Assembly: GCA_963765815.1 (NCBI GenBank)
Contig: CAVXXT010000003.1
Location: 248,001 to 312,000 of the forward strand
Direction of reading: 5' to 3'
DNA from: DATLNF01 sp963765815
GTDB lineage: Bacteria; Actinomycetota; Actinomycetes; BP-191
Length of the DNA stretch: 64,000 bases
The translations under genes were made by a program, and so were the position numbers. The notes below the pieces were generated by a model that saw nothing but the letters and a program-made list of their open reading frames with translations, was not told where the DNA came from and made no database searches. The stretch's first letter is position 1; each line of letters starts with the position of its first letter. Positions 8,256 to 16,602 of the stretch are shown one piece after another.

Positions 8256-9364
8256 CACGACTGCCCGACGCCGGCCGGCTCGAGCCTGGACGTAGAACGG
8301 CGGTCGACCGCGACCGAGACGGCGATCCCCAGCAGCACGAGGGCGACGACGGCCAGGTTGTCGACCTCCTCGACGAGCAGGACGGCGTACGCCGACAGCG
8401 CGGCCACCCACTCGCCGCGGCGCGACTCCCGCGCGAGCAACCCGACGCCGACAAGGGCGATGGTCTGCGGCGCCACCCAGTAGTAGGAGAAGTTGACCGG
8501 GTCGAGCGCGAGCCGGACGACGAGGGCGGCGAGCGGGACGACCCACAGAGCGTGCGGTCGCCGCCGCAGGACGACGGCGACGAGCGACGCGACGGCCAGC
8601 GCCGCTGCGCCCTGCCCGATGCGCAGTCCCCACCCGATCGTCGTGCCCGGGGTGACCCAGCGCGCGAGGACCGACACCGGTGTCACCCGCCATCGGAAGT
8701 CTCCGGTCCGGAACGTGCCGAACAGCGCGAACGGCGCGTACCAGGCCAACGAGATGACAGAGGCGAGCGCCCCCGATCGGACCGCATCCCGCGGTCGCAG
8801 GTGGGCCAGTAGCAGTGGGAGACCCAGCACGCCCCACGTCTCGATCCCCGCAGAGAGCCCGACAAGCACCCCTGCGCGCTGCCAGCGGCCGGCTCGTGCC
8901 TCGACCGCAGCCAACAGCCAGAGGAGAGGGATCGCGACCTGCGCCTGGTGGCCGTAGAGGTACGCGCTGCTGGCGAGGTCCCACGCGACGAACACCAGAC
9001 CGACCGCGAGCTCGATCGCCGGGGACGGCGGTCGCGCGAGCGCCGACCGGAGCCGGCGGAGCGTCAAGACCACGGTGAGCACCGACGCGACCTCGATCAC
9101 CGGCCCGAACACGACGGTGTAGTCGACGTGCAGCAGATCGGCGACGCCCGCGAGCAGCCAGCAGAACACGAGCTGCACCGGGCCGACCTGCAGGAACCGG
9201 TCGGCGAACACGTCGAGCGCATGCGCCGAGAACAGCGTGCGCGATGCGCGGATGAAGGACAGCGTGTCGAAGGGGCCCTCGCCCTGGTCGACGACGGCGA
9301 TCAGCAGTGCCGCGACCGCGACGATGGCGAGCCGCCACCGCAACGCCGGGCGCCACCGGTCCAT
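8255..9364 (-). CDS. Polytopic membrane protein, GT-C-like
   Basis: The ATG at 9364 lies 8 bases after the aroE stop; the frame is open further upstream only as a shadow of aroE. The 369-residue product has about ten hydrophobic segments. After the first is a loop with DQGEGPFDTLSFI, and later come YLYGHQAQVAIPLLWL and DFRWRVTPVSVLARWV. The pattern is like GT87-type transferases, but the family is less certain than for the two following genes. The stop codon shares one base with the next start. It links the house-keeping operon alaS-ruvX-mltG-aroE with the membrane glycosyltransferase genes. Confidence 0.6.
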   Translation of the reverse strand: MDRWRPALRWRLAIVAVAALLIAVVDQGEGPFDTLSFIRASRTLFSAHALDVFADRFLQVGPVQLVFCWLLAGVADLLHVDYTVVFGPVIEVASVLTVVLTLRRLRSALARPPSPAIELAVGLVFVAWDLASSAYLYGHQAQVAIPLLWLLAAVEARAGRWQRAGVLVGLSAGIETWGVLGLPLLLAHLRPRDAVRSGALASVISLAWYAPFALFGTFRTGDFRWRVTPVSVLARWVTPGTTIGWGLRIGQGAAALAVASLVAVVLRRRPHALWVVPLAALVVRLALDPVNFSYYWVAPQTIALVGVGLLARESRRGEWVAALSAYAVLLVEEVDNLAVVALVLLGIAVSVAVDRRSTSRLEPAGVGQS

Positions 9365-9372
9365 GACCGCGC

Positions 9373-10188
9373 TCAAGGGACATCCGCCAGCAGCAGCTCG
9401 ACGTCGAGCGTCCGGCCGGTTGCCGCGTCGATTGCGACAGCGGCCTGGTGGGCGAGCAGCCGCATCCCGCCGACCACTGCTGCGCCGCCGGCAGCCGCGG
9501 CCATTGCGAGCGCGGTGGGCCACGGTTCATAGAGGGCCTCGACCAGGGGAACGCCGGCCGGCCACATGCCGTCAGCGAGCGCGTCAGCGGCGTGCTTCGG
9601 CGTCGTCTGCACGACGACCGAAGGCTCGCCCAGAGCGGTGGTCGCGACGGGCCACGGCTCCAGTCGGACCTCCGCACCGCTGCGCGCGCCGACGGCGAGG
9701 AGCGGTGCTGCGCCGGCGGTGTCGCGGACCACCACCCGCACGACCTCGGCGCCGGCGCGGGCGAGGGCGACGACCGCGGCACGGGCGGTGCCGCCGCCGC
9801 CGAGGACCACCGGTGCCGCGCGGTCGGCGACCGTCGCACCGGATTCAGCCACGGACGCCTCGAGACCCGGCACGTCGGTGTTGAGTCCGTGCAGTCCGTC
9901 GTCGCGGAACAGCACTGTGTTGACCGCGCCGGCGGCGGCGGCCGCGGCGTCGAGGGTGTCGACCAGCCCGACCGCGGTCAGCTTCAACGGCATGGTCAGC
10001 GAAACCGCCGCCCACTCCCCCGACACCGCCATGGCAGCCAGCCGGTTGGGCAGGTCAGCCGCCGCGCACTCGATCGCGTCGTAGGTCCAGTCCAGGCCGA
10101 GCTCGGCGTACGCCGCTCTCCACAGCGCCGGGGAGAGCGAGTGCGCGACCGGCGAGCCGAGGACAGCGCACCGGGTCCGCTCAGGCAT
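9373..10188 (-). CDS. aroE: Shikimate dehydrogenase
   Basis: The 271-residue protein reduces 3-dehydroshikimate to shikimate with NADPH, the fourth step of the common aromatic pathway. SHSLSP near residue 16 binds substrate, and SLTMPLK carries the catalytic Lys. GAVNT and the following NTD supply the catalytic Asp. VLGGGGTARAAV (about residues 128-139) is the NADP-binding loop, and the C-terminal GGMRLLAHQAAVA carries the conserved Gln. Length is normal. It starts 6 bases after mltG, the usual order in Actinobacteria (alaS-ruvX-mltG-aroE). Confidence 0.93.
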   Translation of the reverse strand: MPERTRCAVLGSPVAHSLSPALWRAAYAELGLDWTYDAIECAAADLPNRLAAMAVSGEWAAVSLTMPLKLTAVGLVDTLDAAAAAAGAVNTVLFRDDGLHGLNTDVPGLEASVAESGATVADRAAPVVLGGGGTARAAVVALARAGAEVVRVVVRDTAGAAPLLAVGARSGAEVRLEPWPVATTALGEPSVVVQTTPKHAADALADGMWPAGVPLVEALYEPWPTALAMAAAAGGAAVVGGMRLLAHQAAVAIDAATGRTLDVELLLADVP

Positions 10189-10194
10189 CGAAGG

Positions 10195-11310
10195 TCAGCA
10201 CTCGCCGAGGACGTCGCACCGGTAGCGGTCGCGGTTGCGCAGGAACTCCTGATAGCTCTCGGAGAAGGCCGAGTTGCCCGCCTTGTCGATCACCACGAAG
10301 TAGAGCCACGGCCCCGGCTCGGGATCGACGGCCGCGAGCATCGAGTCCTCGCCCGGCGAGTTGATCGGGCCGGGCGGCAGCCCCGCGTTGCGATAGGTGT
10401 TGTACGGCGACTGCACCTCGAGATCCTTGAAGAGGATGCGGGTCTTCACCTCGCCGCGCTCGGCGAACACGTACTTCACCGTCGAGTCGAACTCGAGCTT
10501 CTGCTTCTTCGCCAGCCGGTTGTAGACGACGCGCGACACCTTCGCGCGCTGGTCGGGCTTCGGCGTCTCCGCCTCGACCAGGGACGCGATGGTCATCGCC
10601 TCGAGCGGGCTGATCCCGAGCTCGGCCGCACGCTGTTCCAGGCCGACGCGGCTCGCCGCGACGGTGAAGCGGGCCACCATCATCCGCAGCACCTCGGTCG
10701 CGGTGGTACCGGGCTCGACGTCGTACGTCGCGGGGAAGAGGAAGCCCTCGAGCCGACCCTTCGCATACGCCGGGAGTCCCAGCGATGCCGCCTGCGTGGC
10801 CGCCGCCTTGAGCGCGGCGAGCGGCACCTCGTCGACCGACCTCGCGATGATGTCCAGGGTGCGCGCGACCGACGTCCCTTCGGGAATCGTGAAGCGGCCG
10901 CGGATGCGCGCCGCGGGGTCGAGGAAGAGCTCGACGACGTCCACCGCGCGCATCTGCAGGCGCAGGCGGTAGAAGCCGGGCTGGATCTTCAGCGACCGCG
11001 GGTCGTCGACGGCTGCGTCGCGGAACGCGCCGGCGCTCTTCACGACGTCCTTGTCGGCGAGGATGACGGCGATCACGCCGGCCGTCGCCCCGGCCGGCAC
11101 CTCGACGATCACCTCACCGCTGCCCGGCCCGGGGTAATCGGGTGACGCGGAGCCGACGAGCTTGTCGTAGATGCGCCGACCGCCGACCGCCGCCCCGCCG
11201 GCGACCAGGGCGAGCAGCGCGAGGACGACGGCCAGCGCGAGCCCGCGACGGCGGCGCGGTCGCGCGGGGGCCGGCTCGACCAGGTGGAACAGGTCGTCGG
11301 CGTCGCTCAC
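10195..11310 (-). CDS. mltG: Endolytic murein transglycosylase MltG (YceG)
   Basis: The protein has 371 residues. It starts with a 20-residue acidic and basic cytoplasmic tail and a single membrane segment (about residues 24-46). The YceG domain follows: GSGEVIVEVPAGATAGVIA is the LysM-like subdomain, EGFLFPATYDV precedes the catalytic region, and ASLVEAET contains the catalytic Glu. YNTYRNAGLPPGPINSPG is the family signature near the C-terminus. It cuts nascent peptidoglycan glycan strands at the membrane and sets strand length. The GTG start overlaps the ruvX stop by 4 bases (GTGA), so the two are coupled. Confidence 0.93.
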   Translation of the reverse strand: MSDADDLFHLVEPAPARPRRRRGLALAVVLALLALVAGGAAVGGRRIYDKLVGSASPDYPGPGSGEVIVEVPAGATAGVIAVILADKDVVKSAGAFRDAAVDDPRSLKIQPGFYRLRLQMRAVDVVELFLDPAARIRGRFTIPEGTSVARTLDIIARSVDEVPLAALKAAATQAASLGLPAYAKGRLEGFLFPATYDVEPGTTATEVLRMMVARFTVAASRVGLEQRAAELGISPLEAMTIASLVEAETPKPDQRAKVSRVVYNRLAKKQKLEFDSTVKYVFAERGEVKTRILFKDLEVQSPYNTYRNAGLPPGPINSPGEDSMLAAVDPEPGPWLYFVVIDKAGNSAFSESYQEFLRNRDRYRCDVLGEC

Positions 11311-11783
11311 GCGCCACCGGCCGGGCGCTCGACGGGCAGTGCGTCGAGCGCCGACTGCAGGATGACGACCGCGGCCGCCTGGTCGACGACAGAGCGACGC
11401 GCCTTGCCGCGCACGCCCCGCTCCCCCAGCGACCGCTCAGCGGAGACGGTCGACAGCCGCTCGTCGACCAGCCGCACCGGCACCGGCGCGATCTTCTCGC
11501 GCAAGGCCTCGGCGTACGCCGAGGCCTCGTCGGCCGCCGCACCGGATGCGCCGGAGAGGTGCCGCGGCAGCCCGACGACCACCTCGACCGCCTCGTGCTC
11601 GGCGACGATCGCGGCCAGCTCGTCGAGGTCATGTCCGGTCTTCACGTCGCGCGCGAGAGTGACGAGCGGTGTCGCCAGGATGGCGTCGCGGTCGCTGAGC
11701 GCGACGCCGACCCGGACGGACCCGACGTCGACGCCGACGCGCACGCCTCGACGGGTGGTCCCGGACACGGCGGTGGCCGTCAC
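11307..11783 (-). CDS. ruvX: Holliday junction resolvase-like protein RuvX (YqgF)
   Basis: The 158-residue RNase H-fold protein is of normal length. VRVGVDVGSVRVGVALSD contains the first metal-binding Asp, VVVGLPRHLSG the central strand, and VRLVDERLSTVSAERSL the Glu. DQAAAVVILQSALD closes the domain. YqgF proteins act in 16S rRNA end processing and have been proposed to resolve Holliday junctions. Its ATG overlaps the alaS stop by 4 bases, and its own end overlaps mltG, so alaS-ruvX-mltG is one translation-coupled unit. Confidence 0.9.
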   Translation of the reverse strand: MTATAVSGTTRRGVRVGVDVGSVRVGVALSDRDAILATPLVTLARDVKTGHDLDELAAIVAEHEAVEVVVGLPRHLSGASGAAADEASAYAEALREKIAPVPVRLVDERLSTVSAERSLGERGVRGKARRSVVDQAAAVVILQSALDALPVERPAGGA

Positions 11784-14442
11784 AGCGCCTGGGCGACCAG
11801 CTGCGGGACCAGCGTGAGCGCCTCGGTGATCCCGTTGACGTTGGTGCCACCGCCGACCGCGATGTCGTCCGAGCCGCCACCACCCCCGCCGAGGATCGGC
11901 GCGAGGGTGCGCACCAGCGCGCCGGCCTGCAGGCCCAAGTCGCGGGCGGCCTGTCCGACAGCGACGACGACCTGCGCCTTGCCCTCGGCCGGCACGGCGA
12001 TGACGACGACGCCGGGGTGGTTCTCCTCGAGCCGCTCACGAACATCGATCGCCAGGCGGCGCGCGTCGTCGACGCTGGTGCCGACGTCGACGCGATGCAC
12101 GACGACCGATACGCCGCCGATGAAGCCGGCGGTCTCGACCAGCCCGGGCGCCGCGGACAGCACTGCGCCGGCCTTGAGCTTCTCCAGCTCCTTCTCGGTC
12201 TCCCGCAGCTTGCCGATCAGCCCATCGACGCGCTCGGGCAGCTCGTCCGGCTGCGCCTTGAGCAGCTCGGCCAGGCCCGAGACGAGCAGGTGCTCCTTGG
12301 CGAGGAAGCGGAACGCGTCGAGGCCGACCAGGCCCTCGACCCGACGTACGCCGGCGCCGATGGACGCCTCGCCGAGGAGCTTCACCAGACCGAGCTGACC
12401 GGACCGCGCCGCGTGGGTGCCACCGCAGAGCTCGCGGGCGTAGTCGCCGACCTCGACGACGCGGACCTCGTCGCCGTACTTCTCGCCGAAGAGCGCCATC
12501 GCGCCGATCCGCCGCGCCTCGTCCTGCGACGTGAGGAACGCGCGCACCTCGAGGTCGTCGATGAGGATCGCGTTGACCTCGTCCTCGACGTCGGCCAGCA
12601 CGGACGCCGGCACGCCGGACGTCGCGTGGAAGTCGAACCGCATGCGGCCGGGCGCGTTCATCGAGCCGGCCTGCGTCGCGGTGTCGCCGAGCGCGCCGCG
12701 GAACGCGCGGTGGACGAGGTGGGTCGCCGTGTGCGCGCGGCTGATCGCGCGGCGGCGCTCGACGTCGACCTCGGTGAACACCGCGGCCCCGGTCGTCAGC
12801 TCGCCGCGGACGACGCGCGCGCGGTGCACGACCAGGTCGGCGAGCGGCCGCTGCGTGTCGAGCACCTCGACCTCGACGCCGTCGAGCCACGAGCCGGCCG
12901 TTGTCGGACTGCTGCCCGCCCGCCTCGGCGTAGAACGGCGTGCGGTCGAGCACGACCTCGACCTCGTCGCCCTCACCTGCCGACGTGACCACGCCGGACG
13001 CCGCGAGGATGCCGCGGACGTGCGCCTCGCCGGCGATCTCGCCGTAGCCGCTGAACTCGGTGGCGCCCGGCGCCGTCGAGGACCTCGCGGTACGCCGACA
13101 CGTCGACGTGGCCGACACCCTGGCTCTTGCGGTCGGCCTTCGACCGCTGCCGCTGCTCGGCCATCAGCCGGCGGAAGCCGTCCTCGTCGACGGTGAGCCC
13201 CTGCTCGGCCGCCATCTCGAGGGTGAGGTCGATCGGGAATCCGTAGGTGTCGTGCAGCGCGAACGCCCGCTCGCCGGAGAGCACGTTGCCCGCCGTCCTG
13301 CGCCTCGGGGACCGCCGAGTCGAACAGCGTCGCGCCCTTGCTGAGGGTCTCGAGGAAGGTCGCCTCCTCGGCGACCGCGAGCGTGAGGATGCGAGACGAG
13401 TCGGTCACCAGCTCCGGGTACTGCGGGCCCATCGCCGCGATGCTCGTCGTCGATCAGCGCCTGCATGGTCGGCACCTGCGCGCCGAGGAGGCGCATCGCG
13501 CGGGTCGTGCGCCGCATGATGCGGCGCAGGACGTAGCCGCGGCCCTCGTTGCTCGGCGAGACGCCGTCGCCGAGCAGCATCAGCGACGGTGCGTGCGTGG
13601 TCGGCGACGACCCGCAGCCGAACGTCGGAGGTGCCGTCGGCGCCGTACTTCGCGCCGGTCAGCTCTGACGCACGGTCGAGGATCATCCGCGACGTGTCGA
13701 TCTCGTAGAGGTTGTCGACGCCCTGCAGCACCGTCGCGACCCGCTCGAGGCCCATCCCGGTGTCGATGTTCTGCGCCGGCAGGTCGCCGAGGATGTCGAA
13801 GTCGACCTTGCTGCGGACCTCGCCGAGCTGGAACTGCATGAAGACGAGGTTCCAGACCTCGAGGTAGCGGTCCTCGTCGGCGACCGGGCCGCCCTCCTCG
13901 CCGTGCTCGGGCCCGCGGTCGAAGTAGATCTCACTGCACGGGCCGCCCGGCCCGGGCACGCCCATGTGCCAGAAGTTGTCCGCCTTGTCGCGGCGCTGGA
14001 TCCGCTCCTCGGGCACGTAGCGCTTCCACAGCTCGAGCGCCTCGTCGTCGTCGAGGTAGACCGTGGTCCAGAGCCGGTCGGCGTCGAACCCGTAGCCGCC
14101 ATCAGCCACCGACGAGGTGAGCAGAGCCCACGCCGCGTCGATTGCGCCTTCCTTGAAGTAGTCGCCGAAGCTGAAGTTGCCGGCCATCTGGAAGAACGAG
14201 CCGTGCCGCGTCGTACGGCCGACCTCGTCGATGTCGAGGGTGCGCACGCACTTCTGCACGCTGGCCGCGCGCTTCCACGGCGGCGGGACCTCGCCGAGGA
14301 AGTACGGCTTGAACGGGACCATGCCGGCGTTGACGAGCAGCAGGGTCGGGTCGTCGGCGATCAGCGACGCGGACGGCACGACGTGGTGGTCGCGCTTGGC
14401 GAAGTGGTCGAGGAAGCGGCGGTGAATCTCGGCGGACTCCAT
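11780..14442 (-). CDS. alaS: Alanyl-tRNA synthetase (five frameshifts in this sequence)
   Basis: All parts of a full-length AlaRS are present: the class II core (HGSFFQMAGNFSFGDYFKEG and GPGGPCSEIYFDRG), the editing domain (AHTATHLVHRAF with its HxxxH zinc site, and CGGTHAARSGQLG), and the C-Ala domain with a Gly-rich GGGGGG loop. As written the reading frame changes near 13595, 13441, 13287, 13065 and 12908. Removing one base at each restores a continuous 885-residue protein, the usual size. The 2663-base span is 2 modulo 3, as five extra bases predict. AlaRS is essential, so these look like sequence errors. It is the first gene of the alaS-ruvX-mltG-aroE operon. Confidence 0.88.
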
Positions 14443-14449
14443 CAGCCAA

Positions 14450-14698
14450 CTATCCCGCAGGCTCGTCGAGGCCGAGAGCGGTTATCAGCTCGTCCTCGCG
14501 CTCGGCCATCCCCTCGCGGATCTCCGCGGTGAAGTCGCGTATCGACCCGCCGAGCCCGGAGATCGCCCCGGCGAGTGCTCCGCCGAGCTCGCTCGGGGCC
14601 AGCGACTCCGCGGTACGGCGTAGCCGCCGGGCCAGCAGGATGCCACCGGAGGCGCCGAGCCCGACGCCGACCGCTGTCCAGAAGAGGCGCTTGAACAC
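14450..14698 (-). CDS. Small membrane protein, DUF6167-like
   Basis: The 82-residue protein starts at a GTG that overlaps the corrected stop codon of the DUF948 gene. MFKRLFWTAVGVGLGASGGI is a basic N-terminus followed by a single Gly-rich membrane segment. The remainder is amphipathic helix with IREGMAEREDELITALGL. It resembles the DUF6167 family that lies just upstream of alaS in many Actinobacteria. The function is unknown. The gene ends 7 bases before the alaS start and belongs to the same transcription unit. Confidence 0.7.
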   Translation of the reverse strand: MFKRLFWTAVGVGLGASGGILLARRLRRTAESLAPSELGGALAGAISGLGGSIRDFTAEIREGMAEREDELITALGLDEPAG

Positions 14699-15127
14699 TA
14701 GAGACCCCGCTTCGCCGCGCGCGCGGCCTTGCGGTCGGCCTTCATCGCCGACTTGACCTCGCGCTCGACGTCACCCTTGCGTCCGCTTGGACGCAGCTCG
14801 GCGTACGCCGTAGCTGAACGCGGCCACCTTGATCAGCGGGCCGCCGAGCGTGGCGCCGAAGAGCGACACCAGCGCGGCGGCGTTGCTGCTGATGGTCGCC
14901 GCGTTGGTGGTGATGGTGTCGACCTTCTCGAGCTGGCCGTTGACCTGGACGACCGAGGTCGTCACCTCGCCGAGCAGCGGCACGGTGCGGTCGGTGACGC
15001 CGTTGACCAGCGACTCGGTCGACTTGAGGACGCTGGCCAGCCGGACCAGCACGAAGCCGACGAACAGCACGAAGAGCAGCCAGCCCAGGGCCAGCGCGAG
15101 GTAGAGGAAGTCCTTGGCGCTGAGCAT
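14698..15127 (-). CDS. DUF948 membrane protein (one frameshift in this sequence)
   Basis: A start ATG directly follows the rarA stop. MLSAKDFLYLALALGWLLFV is an N-terminal membrane segment, and a coiled-coil-prone region follows (VLKSTESLVNGVTDRTVPLL, VNGQLEKVDTITTNAATISS), typical of DUF948. As written the frame stops at 14771. An excess base near 14780 (between the KRT and KGDVEREVKSAM parts) accounts for this, and the corrected protein of 142 residues ends with a basic tail at the TAG at 14700-14698. That stop shares its last base with the GTG of the DUF6167 gene, which supports the correction. The function is unknown, possibly envelope-associated. Confidence 0.75.
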
Positions 15128-16495
15128 CTACGGGGTCTCCGGCTCTCTGGGGTGCGCCGCGCTGGGGCGGCGACCGGCGCGCAGCGCGGCGCGCAGCTGG
15201 GCGACCCGCACCTGCGCCTCCTGCTCCGCTCCGTGGCTCGACGGCCGGTAGTAGTCCTTCCCGTCCACGACATCGGGCGCGTACTGCTGCGCGACGAGCG
15301 TGTCCGGGAAGTCGTGAGGATATCGATAGCCCTTGCCGTGGTCGATCTTGGCCGCTCCCTGGTAGTGGCTGTCGCGCAGGTGAGGGGGCACTGCGCCGGT
15401 CCGGCCGGCGCGGATGTCGGCCGCGGCGGCCTCTAGCGCGGTGATGACCGCGTTGGACTTCGGCGCGAGGGCGAGGTGGATCGCCGCCTGGGCCAGGTTG
15501 AGCCGGGCTTCGGGCAGCCCGATCATCTCCAGCGCCTGCGCCGCGGCCACCGCGACCTGCAGCGAGGTCGGGTCGGCGAGCCCGATGTCCTCGCTGGCCA
15601 GGATCACCATCCGGCGGGCGACGAACCGCGGGTCCTCCCCCGCCTCGATCATCCGGGCGAGGTAGTGCAGGGTCGCGTCGACATCGCCCCCGCGCATGCT
15701 CTTGATGAAGGCGCTGACGACGTCGTAGTGCTGGTCGCCGTCGCGGTCGTAGCGAACCGCGGCCCGGTCGATCGAGGCCTCCAGGATCGCCAGCGTGACC
15801 GCGGGCGAGCCCAGCCCGATCGCGGCGCCGGCCGCCGCCTCGAGCGCGGTGAGCGCCCGGCGCGCGTCGCCGCCGGCGACCCGGAGCAAGTGGTCCAGGG
15901 CGTCGTCGTCGAGGGTGAGCTCGCCACGGAGACCCCGCTCATCGCTCAGCGCCCGTCGTACGACGGCCGTCACGTCGTCCTCGGTGAGCGGCTCCAGTCT
16001 TAGCAGCAGCGACCTGGACAGCAGCGGCGAGATGACCGAGAAGAACGGGTTCTCCGTGGTGGCGGCGACCAGCGTCACCCACCGGTTCTCGACCGCCGGC
16101 AGCAGCGCGTCCTGCTGGGTCTTGGAGAACCGGTGCACCTCGTCGATGAAGAGCACCGTCTGCGTGCCGTACATCGCCAGCGACTCGCGCGCCCCCTCGA
16201 TGACGGCGCGGACGTCCTTCACGCCGGCGGTGACGGCCGACAGCTCGACGTACCTCCGCTGCGTCGCCGCGGACACGACGTGGGCCAGCGTCGTCTTCCC
16301 CGTGCCGGGCGGTCCCCAGAGGACCAGCGACAGCGGCGCGTCGCCCTCGACCAGCCGGCGCAGCGGCGTGCCGGGGCCGAGCAGGTGGCGCTGACCGACG
16401 ACCTCGTCGAGCGTGCGGGGTCGCATCCGGACGGCGAGCGGTGCCACAGCGCTCTCCGCGGCGGCCCGCGCGTCGTCGAACAGCGAGCCCTCCAC
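15128..16495 (-). CDS. rarA: Replication-associated recombination protein A (RarA/MgsA) AAA ATPase
   Basis: I chose the GTG at 16495 (VEGSLFDD), giving 455 residues. MRPRTLDEVVGQRHLLGPG opens the AAA core, WGPPGTGKTTLAHVV is Walker A, and VLFIDEVHRFSK is Walker B. VTLVAATTENPFF is sensor 1, and GGDARRALTALE is sensor 2. The C-terminal MgsA_C region contains ASEDIGLADP and the HYQGAAKIDHGKGYRYPHDF signature. RarA loads at stalled forks and interacts with SSB. The upstream open frame to 16684 has no domain and overlaps the promoter region of the divergent secreted-protein gene, so the shorter start is preferred. Confidence 0.92.
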   Translation of the reverse strand: MEGSLFDDARAAAESAVAPLAVRMRPRTLDEVVGQRHLLGPGTPLRRLVEGDAPLSLVLWGPPGTGKTTLAHVVSAATQRRYVELSAVTAGVKDVRAVIEGARESLAMYGTQTVLFIDEVHRFSKTQQDALLPAVENRWVTLVAATTENPFFSVISPLLSRSLLLRLEPLTEDDVTAVVRRALSDERGLRGELTLDDDALDHLLRVAGGDARRALTALEAAAGAAIGLGSPAVTLAILEASIDRAAVRYDRDGDQHYDVVSAFIKSMRGGDVDATLHYLARMIEAGEDPRFVARRMVILASEDIGLADPTSLQVAVAAAQALEMIGLPEARLNLAQAAIHLALAPKSNAVITALEAAAADIRAGRTGAVPPHLRDSHYQGAAKIDHGKGYRYPHDFPDTLVAQQYAPDVVDGKDYYRPSSHGAEQEAQVRVAQLRAALRAGRRPSAAHPREPETP

Positions 16496-16602
16496 CCGGC
16501 CGACCCTACCCGCGACGCGAGCGCGCCCGCCCGGGGCGGAATGTCGCGTTCGCCCCGCTTCGGGTGGACGATGGCGCGGCCGTCGCAGACCCAGGAGCAG
16601 CC

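Noticed and set aside
7059..9839. A single 926-residue open frame covering two membrane-protein genes
   Set aside because: The first half is a shadow frame of aroE and the preceding membrane gene; the real gene starts at the ATG at 8255 that overlaps the previous stop.
11780..14442. Programmed ribosomal frameshifting in alaS
   Set aside because: Five net +1 sites with no slippery motif or downstream structure, in a gene not known to use it; error is simpler.
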